From Hyphomonas sp. (lineage in GTDB: Bacteria > Pseudomonadota > Alphaproteobacteria > Caulobacterales > Hyphomonadaceae): a stretch of 64,000 nt of DNA. Positions 9,525-17,585 of the stretch are shown in pieces; the stretch's first letter is position 1, and each line of letters starts with the position of its first letter. The position numbers and the translations under genes are program-made. The notes under the pieces were generated by a model that worked only from the letters and a program-made list of their open reading frames with translations, was not told the origin of the DNA and searched no databases. The stretch covers positions 1 to 64,000 of the forward strand of contig WGNP01000013.1 of assembly GCA_016124495.1 (NCBI GenBank), in the 5' to 3' direction.

Positions 9525-10568
9525 GTCTTTTCCGGTCACCTCGGCGATCGAGGCAAAGCCGTCTTTGGCCCGCGCGGCGTCCAGTTCAGCAGCAATCCGC
9601 GCCGCAAGGCCCGGCCCTTCATACACCAGCATCGAGTAGAGCTGGACGGCATGCGCCCCGGCGCGCAGCTTCCTGTAAGCATCCGCGCCGGACGCGATGC
9701 CGCCGGCACCGATCAGGTCGAACTCTCCCCGAAGCTCACGGGCAAACCGCGTCAGCACCGCCGTAGACGGATGAAAGAGCGGCGCACCCGAAAGGCCGCC
9801 CGCCTGAGACTTCTGCTCGTCCTGCAGCGTGGACGGCCGCGCCAATGTCGTGTTGGAAATGATCAGGCCCGACAACCAGGCCCCTTGCCCGCGCACCACG
9901 CTGCAAATGTCCGCTATCGCCTCGGTATCAAGGTCAGGCGCAACTTTCAGGAACACCGGCTTGCCCTTGCGTTCGGCCGCGCCGCAACGCGTCAATAGCG
10001 CGTTGAGCGATCCTTTGTCCTGAAGTCCGCGCAGACCCGGCGTGTTCGGCGAAGAGATATTGATCGTGATATAGTCTGCATGCGGGGCGACGGCTTCGAT
10101 GCCCGTCACATAATCCTGCGTGCGGTCTGCTGAATCCTTGTTGGCGCCCACATTCGCGCCAACCGGCACGCCCGGAGAGCATTTCGCGAGCCGGCGGACG
10201 AAATAGTCGAGGCCGTAATTGTTGAAGCCCATCCGGTTGATCACCGCGCGGTCTTCCTCCAGACGGAACAGACGCGGCTTCGGATTGCCCGCCTGCGGCT
10301 TCGGCGTGACCGTGCCGCATTCGACAAAGCCGAACCCGAACCTCGCCATCGCGTCCGGCACCTCGCAGTTCTTGTCAAACCCGGCAGCAAGACCCACCGG
10401 CGACGTGAGTTTCAACCCGGACTTCGGCAATGTCACCGACAGAGCCGCCGGGAAGACCGGCGCCTGCGCAGGCACGCCGAAGCCCTTCGTCAGCAGGCGG
10501 AGCGTTGCATTGTGCGCCGCCTCGGGCGGCAGCAGGCGGATCGCCCTTGCGCCAAGATCTGCCAGCAT
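9519..10568 (-). CDS. pyrD: Dihydroorotate dehydrogenase (quinone)
   Basis: LTSPVGLAAGFDKN...GFVECGTVTPKPQAGNPKPRLFRL...AINRMGFNN...INISSPNTPGLR...GAGGI. Confidence 0.95.
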   Translation of the reverse strand: MLADLGARAIRLLPPEAAHNATLRLLTKGFGVPAQAPVFPAALSVTLPKSGLKLTSPVGLAAGFDKNCEVPDAMARFGFGFVECGTVTPKPQAGNPKPRLFRLEEDRAVINRMGFNNYGLDYFVRRLAKCSPGVPVGANVGANKDSADRTQDYVTGIEAVAPHADYITINISSPNTPGLRGLQDKGSLNALLTRCGAAERKGKPVFLKVAPDLDTEAIADICSVVRGQGAWLSGLIISNTTLARPSTLQDEQKSQAGGLSGAPLFHPSTAVLTRFARELRGEFDLIGAGGIASGADAYRKLRAGAHAVQLYSMLVYEGPGLAARIAAELDAARAKDGFASIAEVTGKDL

Positions 10569-10909
10569 CACACATCCTCCGGAAAAACGGGCGCGCCATC
10601 CTGCCCCGCCGCCAGCCACCAGCTGCCGGCTGCCCTGGCAATCTCCAGCGGTCCATAAAGGTGAGGAAACAGCTCCCCGCTCTGGCTCTTCTCCCAGCGG
10701 ATATCGCCGAGCACCGCCGGATCAAACCGCAATAACCGCACCCGCGCCTGCCCGGAATAATATCGCCGGGCCGTTTCGTGCACTTGCGCGCGGGTCGACA
10801 GATGAACGTATCCGTCAGTCACATCGAGGGCCGTGGCGGTTGCGCCCGAGGCTTCGGCCCGGGACCAATCGGCTTCGGTGAGCAGCTTGTAAACAGGTCC
10901 GGTCGTCAT
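10568..10909 (-). CDS. DUF952 family protein
   Basis: VYKLLTEADWSRAEASG...DGYVHLSTRAQVHETARRYY...FPHLYGPL. Confidence 0.88.
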   Translation of the reverse strand: MTTGPVYKLLTEADWSRAEASGATATALDVTDGYVHLSTRAQVHETARRYYSGQARVRLLRFDPAVLGDIRWEKSQSGELFPHLYGPLEIARAAGSWWLAAGQDGAPVFPEDV

Positions 10910-10975
10910 GGCAAAGTCCTGTCGCAGGCTTTGTTCATCTGTGCAATCATGAGCCCGCAATGAGGGAGAACAAGC

Positions 10976-11425
10976 TTGGGACTGCGGACAGCCGTTTCCG
11001 AAGAAGCCCTCCTGAAGGTACGCCTCGAAAGCGGACGCACCGTAGAGGAAGAACTGAAGGCGCTGCGCGCGCTGGCGAGGCTTCTCGATTCGCAGTTTGA
11101 AGTGATGGGCGTGAAGTTCGGCGCCGACGCGCTGGTCGGCCTCATTCCTGTGGCCGGCGACGCGGTAACCCTGGTGACCGGCGGCGCCGCGCTGGCAACG
11201 TCCGTTCGGCTGCGCCTGCCCTGGCATGTGCACACGCGGATTGTCCTCAATCTCGTCACCGATGCCGGGCTCGGCGCCATCCCGATCGTGGGTGATGCGT
11301 TTGACCTCTTCTTCCGGTCCCACAAGGGTAATTTCCGGCTGGTCGAGCACCATCTGCTGGAACGCGCCGCGAAGCAGACGGGCGTCAAACGCGCGCCGGC
11401 GACGAAACAGAGGGCGCCCGGCTAG
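10976..11425 (+). CDS. DUF4112 family membrane protein
   Basis: ARLLDSQFEVMGVKFGADALVGLIPVAGDAVTL...IVLNLVTDAGLGAIPIVGDAFDLFFRSHKGN. Confidence 0.9.
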   Translation: MGLRTAVSEEALLKVRLESGRTVEEELKALRALARLLDSQFEVMGVKFGADALVGLIPVAGDAVTLVTGGAALATSVRLRLPWHVHTRIVLNLVTDAGLGAIPIVGDAFDLFFRSHKGNFRLVEHHLLERAAKQTGVKRAPATKQRAPG

Positions 11426-13293
11426 ACCGGATTGGCGTTCGTGGTCGAGGCGCGCGCCATCGTCCAGGTGCCATCGGCGCCTTCGCAGGCAGCAAAGCGT
11501 CCGCGCTCCTGGCCCGGAAAGGCATAGGACACGTCCCGGCACATCACGGAAACCGTGACATCGACGGGCTGCAGATAGGCGCGCGTGATGAAACCGTCCG
11601 ACGACGGAGCATAGCCGATCGCCTGAATACTGGCCCTCATCGGATCGACCGGAACCGTGCGCTCGAAATGGATCAGCAAGGGCCGGCCGTCAGGCGTCAG
11701 CAGTTCGTGGTGCGTGCCGTCGGCGCTACCTTCGACGAGCTTGATGAAATCCGATTTCAACACGTCCAGCGCGGCAGCATCCAGCGTGCTGCCCGCCGTA
11801 TACTCGGCGCGTTCGGCAATGAAATCATCCACCGGGCGCGGCATGTTGGCAAGCTGGCGCACTTCAGGCGCACCGGTGCTGAGTGACGCCGGCGCCGTGC
11901 GCTCAACAGGCGCCGCGGCGACCAGCGTGGCAGCCGGACGCTCCGGCTTCAGCGAGGCGCGGCCCGGCGGGCTGGTCCAGACGCGCGGCGCCGGCGCGGC
12001 AGCGACAGCGGCCACCGCGGCCAGGCGCGCGGCTTCCGCGTCCGCGAGCCGGCGCGATTCGAGATTGGCGAGACGCGTGGCTTCCGCCGCATCCGCAGCC
12101 CGCTTGGCCTCGAGCGAGGCGAGCCGTTTAGCTTCGACATCGGCGGCGCGTTTGGCCTCGATGTCCGCGAGGCGCCTGGCCTCGGCCGCCTTCGCAGCCT
12201 TGTCGGCTTCGATCTGTGCTAGGCGTTTGGCTTCGGCGTCCGCCGCCTGTTTCTTCGCAGCAAGATCGGCGAGCCGTTTGGCCTCCGCATCGGCGGCGCG
12301 CTGCGCTTCGACCTGCGCGAGGCGCTGTTGCTCGGCGGCGGCCGCTGCGGCGCGGGCGGCTTCTTCGGCAGCAATACGACCGGCTTCGACTTTCGCGGCA
12401 GCAGCTGCTTCCTGCGTTTTCAGCTGCGCGGCCACGGTAGCGGAGGCCGCGCGGGCGGCTTCTTCAGCTGCGAGCCGGTCCCGGACGCGGTTGTCGATGA
12501 TGGCCGGGCCGCTGGTCGCGGCGGGCTTTTCGGCGGCAACACGCGCAGCCTCGGCATTGGCAATGGCGGCCGCCGCGCGATCCGCTTCAACGGAGGCCAT
12601 ACGGGCGACGGCGTCTTCCTCGGCGCGCAGTTCGGCGACACGGGCCCTCAGCAGATCGGCCGTGCCGCGATAATCGAACCAGGGCGTGGCAACGGTTCCC
12701 GCCGAAGCCTGCTGGACCGCGGCGGCGGAGACGCCGACCGTGGTGACCGCGGCGCTGTCGTCGGCAGTGTCCCTGTCCGGCTTTGCGCCGAGGGCGTTGT
12801 CGGCGGCCATGACGGAAAGGCCTGCCAGGCCGAGCACCGCGAGACCGGCGAAGGCGAGTTGCGGGAAGTCGGTTATCCGCCCGAAGAAACCGGCGCGGGC
12901 GTCTTCGCTGTCATCGCCGGAGCCGCCCCGCTTACCGCCCTGCGGAATGACAGCAATTCCGCCCGCCGTCGCCGCGACCGGCACGAGCGGCGCCTTGTTC
13001 ACCGGCTTCGGGGCTGGCGGCGGTTGGCGCAGCAGGCGCACCTCGGAGACGGCATTGTGAGATACCGGGCCGGCGCTGATCGGGCCGGAATGAGTCAGGA
13101 TCGACAGCGTCGGCTGCGGGCGCACGGCGTCGCGGGCGCGCAAACGGGCGCGGAACGGCATCGCCGACTGTGCACGCGCCTCGGCGGCGCGGCCGGTGGC
13201 TTCGGCCTCACGGACGGCCTGGTGCAGGCTTTCCGGCAGCGCGGGGCTGCGGCGGGTCGCACTGTCCATCGGGTCGTTCAACATGACAGCCAC
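11422..13293 (-). CDS. Large Ala/Lys/Arg/Glu-rich repetitive TM protein (TolA-like low complexity)
   Basis: 623 aa; predicted TM (LAFAGLAVLGLAGLSVMAADNALG), then degenerate (A)DAEAKRLAxxEAKRAA repeats and a globular C-terminus. Confidence 0.75.
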   Translation of the reverse strand: MAVMLNDPMDSATRRSPALPESLHQAVREAEATGRAAEARAQSAMPFRARLRARDAVRPQPTLSILTHSGPISAGPVSHNAVSEVRLLRQPPPAPKPVNKAPLVPVAATAGGIAVIPQGGKRGGSGDDSEDARAGFFGRITDFPQLAFAGLAVLGLAGLSVMAADNALGAKPDRDTADDSAAVTTVGVSAAAVQQASAGTVATPWFDYRGTADLLRARVAELRAEEDAVARMASVEADRAAAAIANAEAARVAAEKPAATSGPAIIDNRVRDRLAAEEAARAASATVAAQLKTQEAAAAAKVEAGRIAAEEAARAAAAAAEQQRLAQVEAQRAADAEAKRLADLAAKKQAADAEAKRLAQIEADKAAKAAEARRLADIEAKRAADVEAKRLASLEAKRAADAAEATRLANLESRRLADAEAARLAAVAAVAAAPAPRVWTSPPGRASLKPERPAATLVAAAPVERTAPASLSTGAPEVRQLANMPRPVDDFIAERAEYTAGSTLDAAALDVLKSDFIKLVEGSADGTHHELLTPDGRPLLIHFERTVPVDPMRASIQAIGYAPSSDGFITRAYLQPVDVTVSVMCRDVSYAFPGQERGRFAACEGADGTWTMARASTTNANPV

Positions 13294-13455
13294 CTTGTCG
13301 CTGGCGGCCTCCGGTGCCGCGCTGGTCCAGCATATTCACTATAATGTCTCAAGGCGACATAAACCACCGGATTCACCCAACCTGTCATGCTTGTCAGGCA
13401 GCGGACGGGACTTTAAGGCAACACTTTCCCCTCTGCGCCGAAAATCACGTCAGGA

Positions 13456-14703
13456 ATGTCCATGTCGAAGCCCCGCACCGCGCCCAAAAAGGTCGTTCTT
13501 GCCTATTCGGGCGGCCTCGACACCTCGATCATCCTGAAATGGCTGCAAGTCGAATTCGGCTGCGAAGTCGTCACCTTCACCGCCAACCTGGGCCAGGGCG
13601 AGGAGCTGGAGCCGGCCCGCAAGAAGGCGCTGGCCGCTGGCGTGAAACCGGAGAACATCTTCATCGAGGACGTGCGCGAGGAATTTGTGCGCGATTTCGT
13701 CTTCCCGATGTTCCGCGCCAACGCCGTCTATGAAGGCGTCTATCTCCTCGGCACCTCGATTGCACGGCCGCTGATCGCCAAGCGCCAGATCGAAATTGCC
13801 GACATGGTCGGCGCCGACGCCGTCTGCCATGGCGCCACCGGCAAGGGGAATGACCAGGTCCGCTTCGAGCTCGGCTATTATGGCCTTAACCCCGACATCA
13901 AGGTGATTGCGCCCTGGCGGGACTGGGCGTTCAAATCGCGCACGGACCTGCTGAAGTTCGCCGAGGAAAACGGTATCGAGATCGCCAAGGACAAGCGCGG
14001 TGACGCGCCCTTCTCCGTGGACGCAAACCTTCTCCACTCCTCCTCTGAGGGCAAGGTTCTGGAAAATCCGGCCGAACCCGCACCGGAATTTGTCCACATG
14101 CGGACGATTTCGCCGGAAGACGCGCCGGACCAGTCGGAGGTGATCAGAATCGGCTTCGAGCGCGGCGACGCGGTGTCTGTCAATGGCGAGGCGATGAGCC
14201 CGGCAACCCTGCTGACCGCGCTCAACGCCTACGGCAAGAAACATGGCATCGGCCGCCTCGATCTACTGGAAAACCGCTTCGTCGGCATGAAGTCCCGCGG
14301 CATCTACGAAACGCCCGGCGGCACGATCCTGCTGGTCGCCCACCGCGGCATCGAACAGGCCACCCTCGACCGCGGGCAGAGCCACCTCAAAGACGAGCTG
14401 ATGCCGCGCTATGCAGAGATGATCTATAACGGCTTCTGGTGGAGCCCCGAGCGCGAAATGCTGCAGGCCGCCATCGACCATTCGCAGCGCTGGGTGACCG
14501 GCGAAGTGACCATAAAGCTCTACAAGGGTAACGCTTACCTGATCGGCCGCAGCTCGCCCTATAGTCTGTACTCGGAAAAGATCGTAACCTTCGAGGACGA
14601 CCACGGCGCCTACGACCAGAAAGACGCCGAAGGCTTCATCAAGCTGAACGCCCTGCGGCTGAGGCTTATGGCTGGCCGCGACCGGAAGTTCGGGAAGAAC
14701 TGA
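13456..14703 (+). CDS. argG: Argininosuccinate synthase
   Basis: [21 protein letters not shown]...[14 protein letters not shown]. Confidence 0.97.
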   Translation: MSMSKPRTAPKKVVLAYSGGLDTSIILKWLQVEFGCEVVTFTANLGQGEELEPARKKALAAGVKPENIFIEDVREEFVRDFVFPMFRANAVYEGVYLLGTSIARPLIAKRQIEIADMVGADAVCHGATGKGNDQVRFELGYYGLNPDIKVIAPWRDWAFKSRTDLLKFAEENGIEIAKDKRGDAPFSVDANLLHSSSEGKVLENPAEPAPEFVHMRTISPEDAPDQSEVIRIGFERGDAVSVNGEAMSPATLLTALNAYGKKHGIGRLDLLENRFVGMKSRGIYETPGGTILLVAHRGIEQATLDRGQSHLKDELMPRYAEMIYNGFWWSPEREMLQAAIDHSQRWVTGEVTIKLYKGNAYLIGRSSPYSLYSEKIVTFEDDHGAYDQKDAEGFIKLNALRLRLMAGRDRKFGKN

Positions 14704-14711
14704 GTTATTGC

Positions 14712-14736
14712 GCACATCCCCGTACGGACGGGGATG
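14712..14736. terminator. Hairpin between convergent argG and DUF6065 genes
   Basis: CATCCCCGTacggACGGGGATG; no good T-tract. Confidence 0.4.
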
Positions 14737-14752
14737 AAGGCCAACTGGCACC

Positions 14753-15490
14753 CTACTTGATTTCCTTCGGCGGCATCAGCCGCCGCTTGGTCTGGTGCAC
14801 TTCCGCTTTGTCACCGGTCGGTTTCTCGCCCTTCATGTAGTGGCGCTGCCAGCGTTCCTTCAGCGCGGTCTGCTCGCCGTCCTTGAGGCGGGTGTTGAAG
14901 TCGGCGCGGCTGTCGCGCCAGGCCCTGTACTCGTCGACGAGGTCCGGGTCGGTGCTCATCAGCTTGCGCTCGGGCTCAATCTCCTCGAGGCGCTTGTGTT
15001 CCATCAAGGTGATGAACGCGAACGGCTCGCCCTTGCGGAAGACGACTTCGCCGGGCCGCGTCATCTGCCAGTTCATCGTGAACGGGAACGGCAGCCAGTC
15101 GGTCTCGACGAGGCCGGTGAGCGGCGCGATGCCATCCTTCGGCCAGTTCGGCGGGCCAGTGACCCAGACGCCCCAGCCCGGCGGCGTGCGGAACAGGTGG
15201 CCGGTATGGAAGGTCACGATGCCACGCATAAAATGGCTGTCGGCAAAGCTCGCGATGGCGGCGGGGTCGCCCGTGGTCATCAGGTTAATGTCCTCGATGC
15301 GCGGGCCGCCATTCCACTGGATCTTCATGTCCATCGGGCAAAGGATTTCCCAACCCGTCGAGTTCGCCATGGTCAGCGGCAGGCAGCGATAGGGGTGGCG
15401 GTCCACGAAGGCGTCCATCCAGGCCCGGTCCGACCGGCCGGGCACGATCTGCGGGGCTACATCGTAGATCTTGTAGCATTCGAGGCGCAT
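14753..15490 (-). CDS. DUF6065 family protein
   Basis: STGWEILCPMDMKIQWNGG...FHTGHLFRTPPGWGVWVTGPPNWPKDGIAPLTGLVETDWLPFPFTMNWQ. Confidence 0.75.
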   Translation of the reverse strand: MRLECYKIYDVAPQIVPGRSDRAWMDAFVDRHPYRCLPLTMANSTGWEILCPMDMKIQWNGGPRIEDINLMTTGDPAAIASFADSHFMRGIVTFHTGHLFRTPPGWGVWVTGPPNWPKDGIAPLTGLVETDWLPFPFTMNWQMTRPGEVVFRKGEPFAFITLMEHKRLEEIEPERKLMSTDPDLVDEYRAWRDSRADFNTRLKDGEQTALKERWQRHYMKGEKPTGDKAEVHQTKRRLMPPKEIK

Positions 15491-15546
15491 GGGATGCAGG
15501 CCCTTAAATCCTTGACGGAAAGGCTAAGTCTTGGCGAATAGAGGCC

Positions 15547-16044
15547 ATGCCTGCAAGCCCCGAAGACCTGTTCGCCTATCTCGATTCTTCCGGCATCGCG
15601 CATTCGACCGTCTGGCACGAGGCGATGTTCACGGTGGCGCAGTCCGGCGCGCTGAAGGAGCACATGCCGGGCGCACACACCAAGAACCTGTTCCTGAAGG
15701 ATGCTGAAGGCACGCTCGTCTTGATTGCGGCAGAGGCCCACAACCAGCTGAAGCTCAACCAGCTGCACAAGCTGATCGGCACAAAGCGCCTCTCCTTCGG
15801 ACCGGCGGAGCTGATGAGCGAAGTGCTGGGCGTGGCGCCGGGTTCGGTGACGGCCTTCGCGCTGATGAATGACACACGGCGGCGCGTGCGCTTCCTGGTC
15901 GATGCGGCACTCGCCGCGGCAGAGACCGTGAACTTCCACCCCCTTGTGAACACCGGCACGACAGCCATCTCCCAAGCCGGCTTCCGCCGCTTCGTGGAAG
16001 CGACGCAACACCGGTTCGAGGTGGTGGATTTTTCAGGGCTTTAA
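15547..16044 (+). CDS. YbaK/ProX-type aminoacyl-tRNA deacylase
   Basis: GAHTKNLFLKDAEGTLVLIAAEAHNQLKLNQLHKLIGTKRLSFGPAELMSEVLGVAPGSVTAFALMND. Confidence 0.9.
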   Translation: MPASPEDLFAYLDSSGIAHSTVWHEAMFTVAQSGALKEHMPGAHTKNLFLKDAEGTLVLIAAEAHNQLKLNQLHKLIGTKRLSFGPAELMSEVLGVAPGSVTAFALMNDTRRRVRFLVDAALAAAETVNFHPLVNTGTTAISQAGFRRFVEATQHRFEVVDFSGL

Positions 16045-17081
16045 GCCCGCGCGGTGACTTTTTCCGGTTTAATCACGCCGCGGTTCAGAAGTTCCTCAGC
16101 GATCTGGACCGCGTTGAGGGCGGCGCCCTTGCGCAGGTTATCGGAGACGACCCAGAAGGCGAGGCCATTCTCGGTGCTGATATCCTTGCGGACCCGGCTG
16201 ACGAAGGTCGCCCAGTCGCCGACACACTCTTTCGGCGTGACATAGACGTCCTTGGACGGATCATCGAGCAGCATGATGCCGGGGCTTTCGCGCAGCAGGG
16301 CCTGGGCCTCTTTCGCGCTCATCGGGCCGTTGAGCTCGACATGAACGGCTTCCGAGTGGCCGACAAAGACCGGCACGCGCACGCAGGTGACGGACAGCTG
16401 GATCGCCGGGTCGATCATCTTCTTGGTCTCGTTCCACATTTTGGCTTCTTCGTCCGTGTACCCATCCGGCAGGAACGACCCGATTTTCGGGATCACGTTG
16501 AAGGCAATTTCCTTCTCGAAAACGACCGGGGCGGGCTCGTCATTTACGAAGATACCTTTCGTCTGGTTCCACAGCTCGTCCATCGCTTCCTTGCCGGCGC
16601 CAGAGACCGACTGGTAGGTCGAGACGACAACGCGCTTGATGCCGACCGCGTCATGCAGCGGCTTCAGCGCGACAACCAGCTGGGCCGTCGAGCAGTTGGG
16701 GTTCGCGATGATGCGCTTCTTGGTGTAGCCCATGACCGCATCGGCGTTCACTTCCGGCACCACGAGGGGCACGTCCTTGTCCATCCGCCAGGCAGAGGAG
16801 TTGTCGATGACGATCGCGCCGGTGGCGGCGATCTTCGGGCACCATTCCCTGGAGACCTTACCGCCCGCAGACATCAGCACGATGTCGACCTTCGAGAAGT
16901 CGAACTGCTCGAGGTCATGGCATTTCAGGGTGCGGTCGCCATACGCGACTTCCTTGCCGATCGAGCGGCGAGAGGCGATGGCGTAGACTTCGTCTGCGGG
17001 GAACAGGCGCTCGTCGAGAATGTTGAAGAGCTCCCGCCCGACATTGCCCGTGGCGCCGACGATCGCGATACGCGTGCCCAT
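16041..17081 (-). CDS. asd: Aspartate-semialdehyde dehydrogenase
   Basis: IAIVGATGNVGRELFNILDER...NPNCSTAQLVVALKPLHD. Confidence 0.96.
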   Translation of the reverse strand: MGTRIAIVGATGNVGRELFNILDERLFPADEVYAIASRRSIGKEVAYGDRTLKCHDLEQFDFSKVDIVLMSAGGKVSREWCPKIAATGAIVIDNSSAWRMDKDVPLVVPEVNADAVMGYTKKRIIANPNCSTAQLVVALKPLHDAVGIKRVVVSTYQSVSGAGKEAMDELWNQTKGIFVNDEPAPVVFEKEIAFNVIPKIGSFLPDGYTDEEAKMWNETKKMIDPAIQLSVTCVRVPVFVGHSEAVHVELNGPMSAKEAQALLRESPGIMLLDDPSKDVYVTPKECVGDWATFVSRVRKDISTENGLAFWVVSDNLRKGAALNAVQIAEELLNRGVIKPEKVTARA

Positions 17082-17117
17082 GATTTCCAAGTCCTCTTCC
17101 GGTCAGTTTGGCGCCTT

Positions 17118-17579
17118 ATGGCGCAAACTGTCTCCGGCTTAAAGCGGCTTGTGCAATACGCCACCGGCTGGCAGGTAGCTGGGGCGCCGAAAAGGGACCC
17201 GCAAGCCGTGCTGGACGAGATCATCCGCCGTTATATCGCAAGCTATAATGACCGGGACATCGACGGGATGCTGGCCTGCGTGACCGATGATGTCGTGTTC
17301 GAGAACATCTCGAATGCCGGCCAGTCTATGCGCCTCGATGGCAAGGTCATGATGCGCCAGGTGGCCGAAGTCTCCGGGAACGCTTTTTCCTACCGCCGCC
17401 AGCGCCTGACGAACCTCGTCACCGGGGCGAGCACTGCAGCCGCCGAGATCGAGTTCGAGGGCCGCGCCGCCGTGGACCTGCCCAACGGCATCCGTGCCGG
17501 CGAGACCGTCCGTGTGCGCGGCGCCAGCTTCTTCGAGTTCCGAGGCCCCCTGCTCTGCCGGATCGCAGATTACAGCTAG
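17118..17579 (+). CDS. SnoaL/NTF2-like protein
   Basis: DEIIRRYIASYNDRDIDGMLACVTDDVVFEN...; start inside a palindrome. Confidence 0.75.
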   Translation: MAQTVSGLKRLVQYATGWQVAGAPKRDPQAVLDEIIRRYIASYNDRDIDGMLACVTDDVVFENISNAGQSMRLDGKVMMRQVAEVSGNAFSYRRQRLTNLVTGASTAAAEIEFEGRAAVDLPNGIRAGETVRVRGASFFEFRGPLLCRIADYS

Positions 17580-17585
17580 GTGGCT

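Noticed and set aside
12000-12480. Possible CRISPR-like or minisatellite array
   Set aside because: Repetition is codon-level and degenerate, explained by the coding repeats; no uniform repeat/spacer pattern.
11657-13344. Two overlapping 338-aa plus-strand ORFs
   Set aside because: Ser/Ala/Arg-rich mirror of the repetitive 623-aa minus-strand protein; no independent start or domain.
16341-17117. Upstream half of the 412-aa plus-strand ORF
   Set aside because: Antisense to asd; the SnoaL-like protein starts at 17118.
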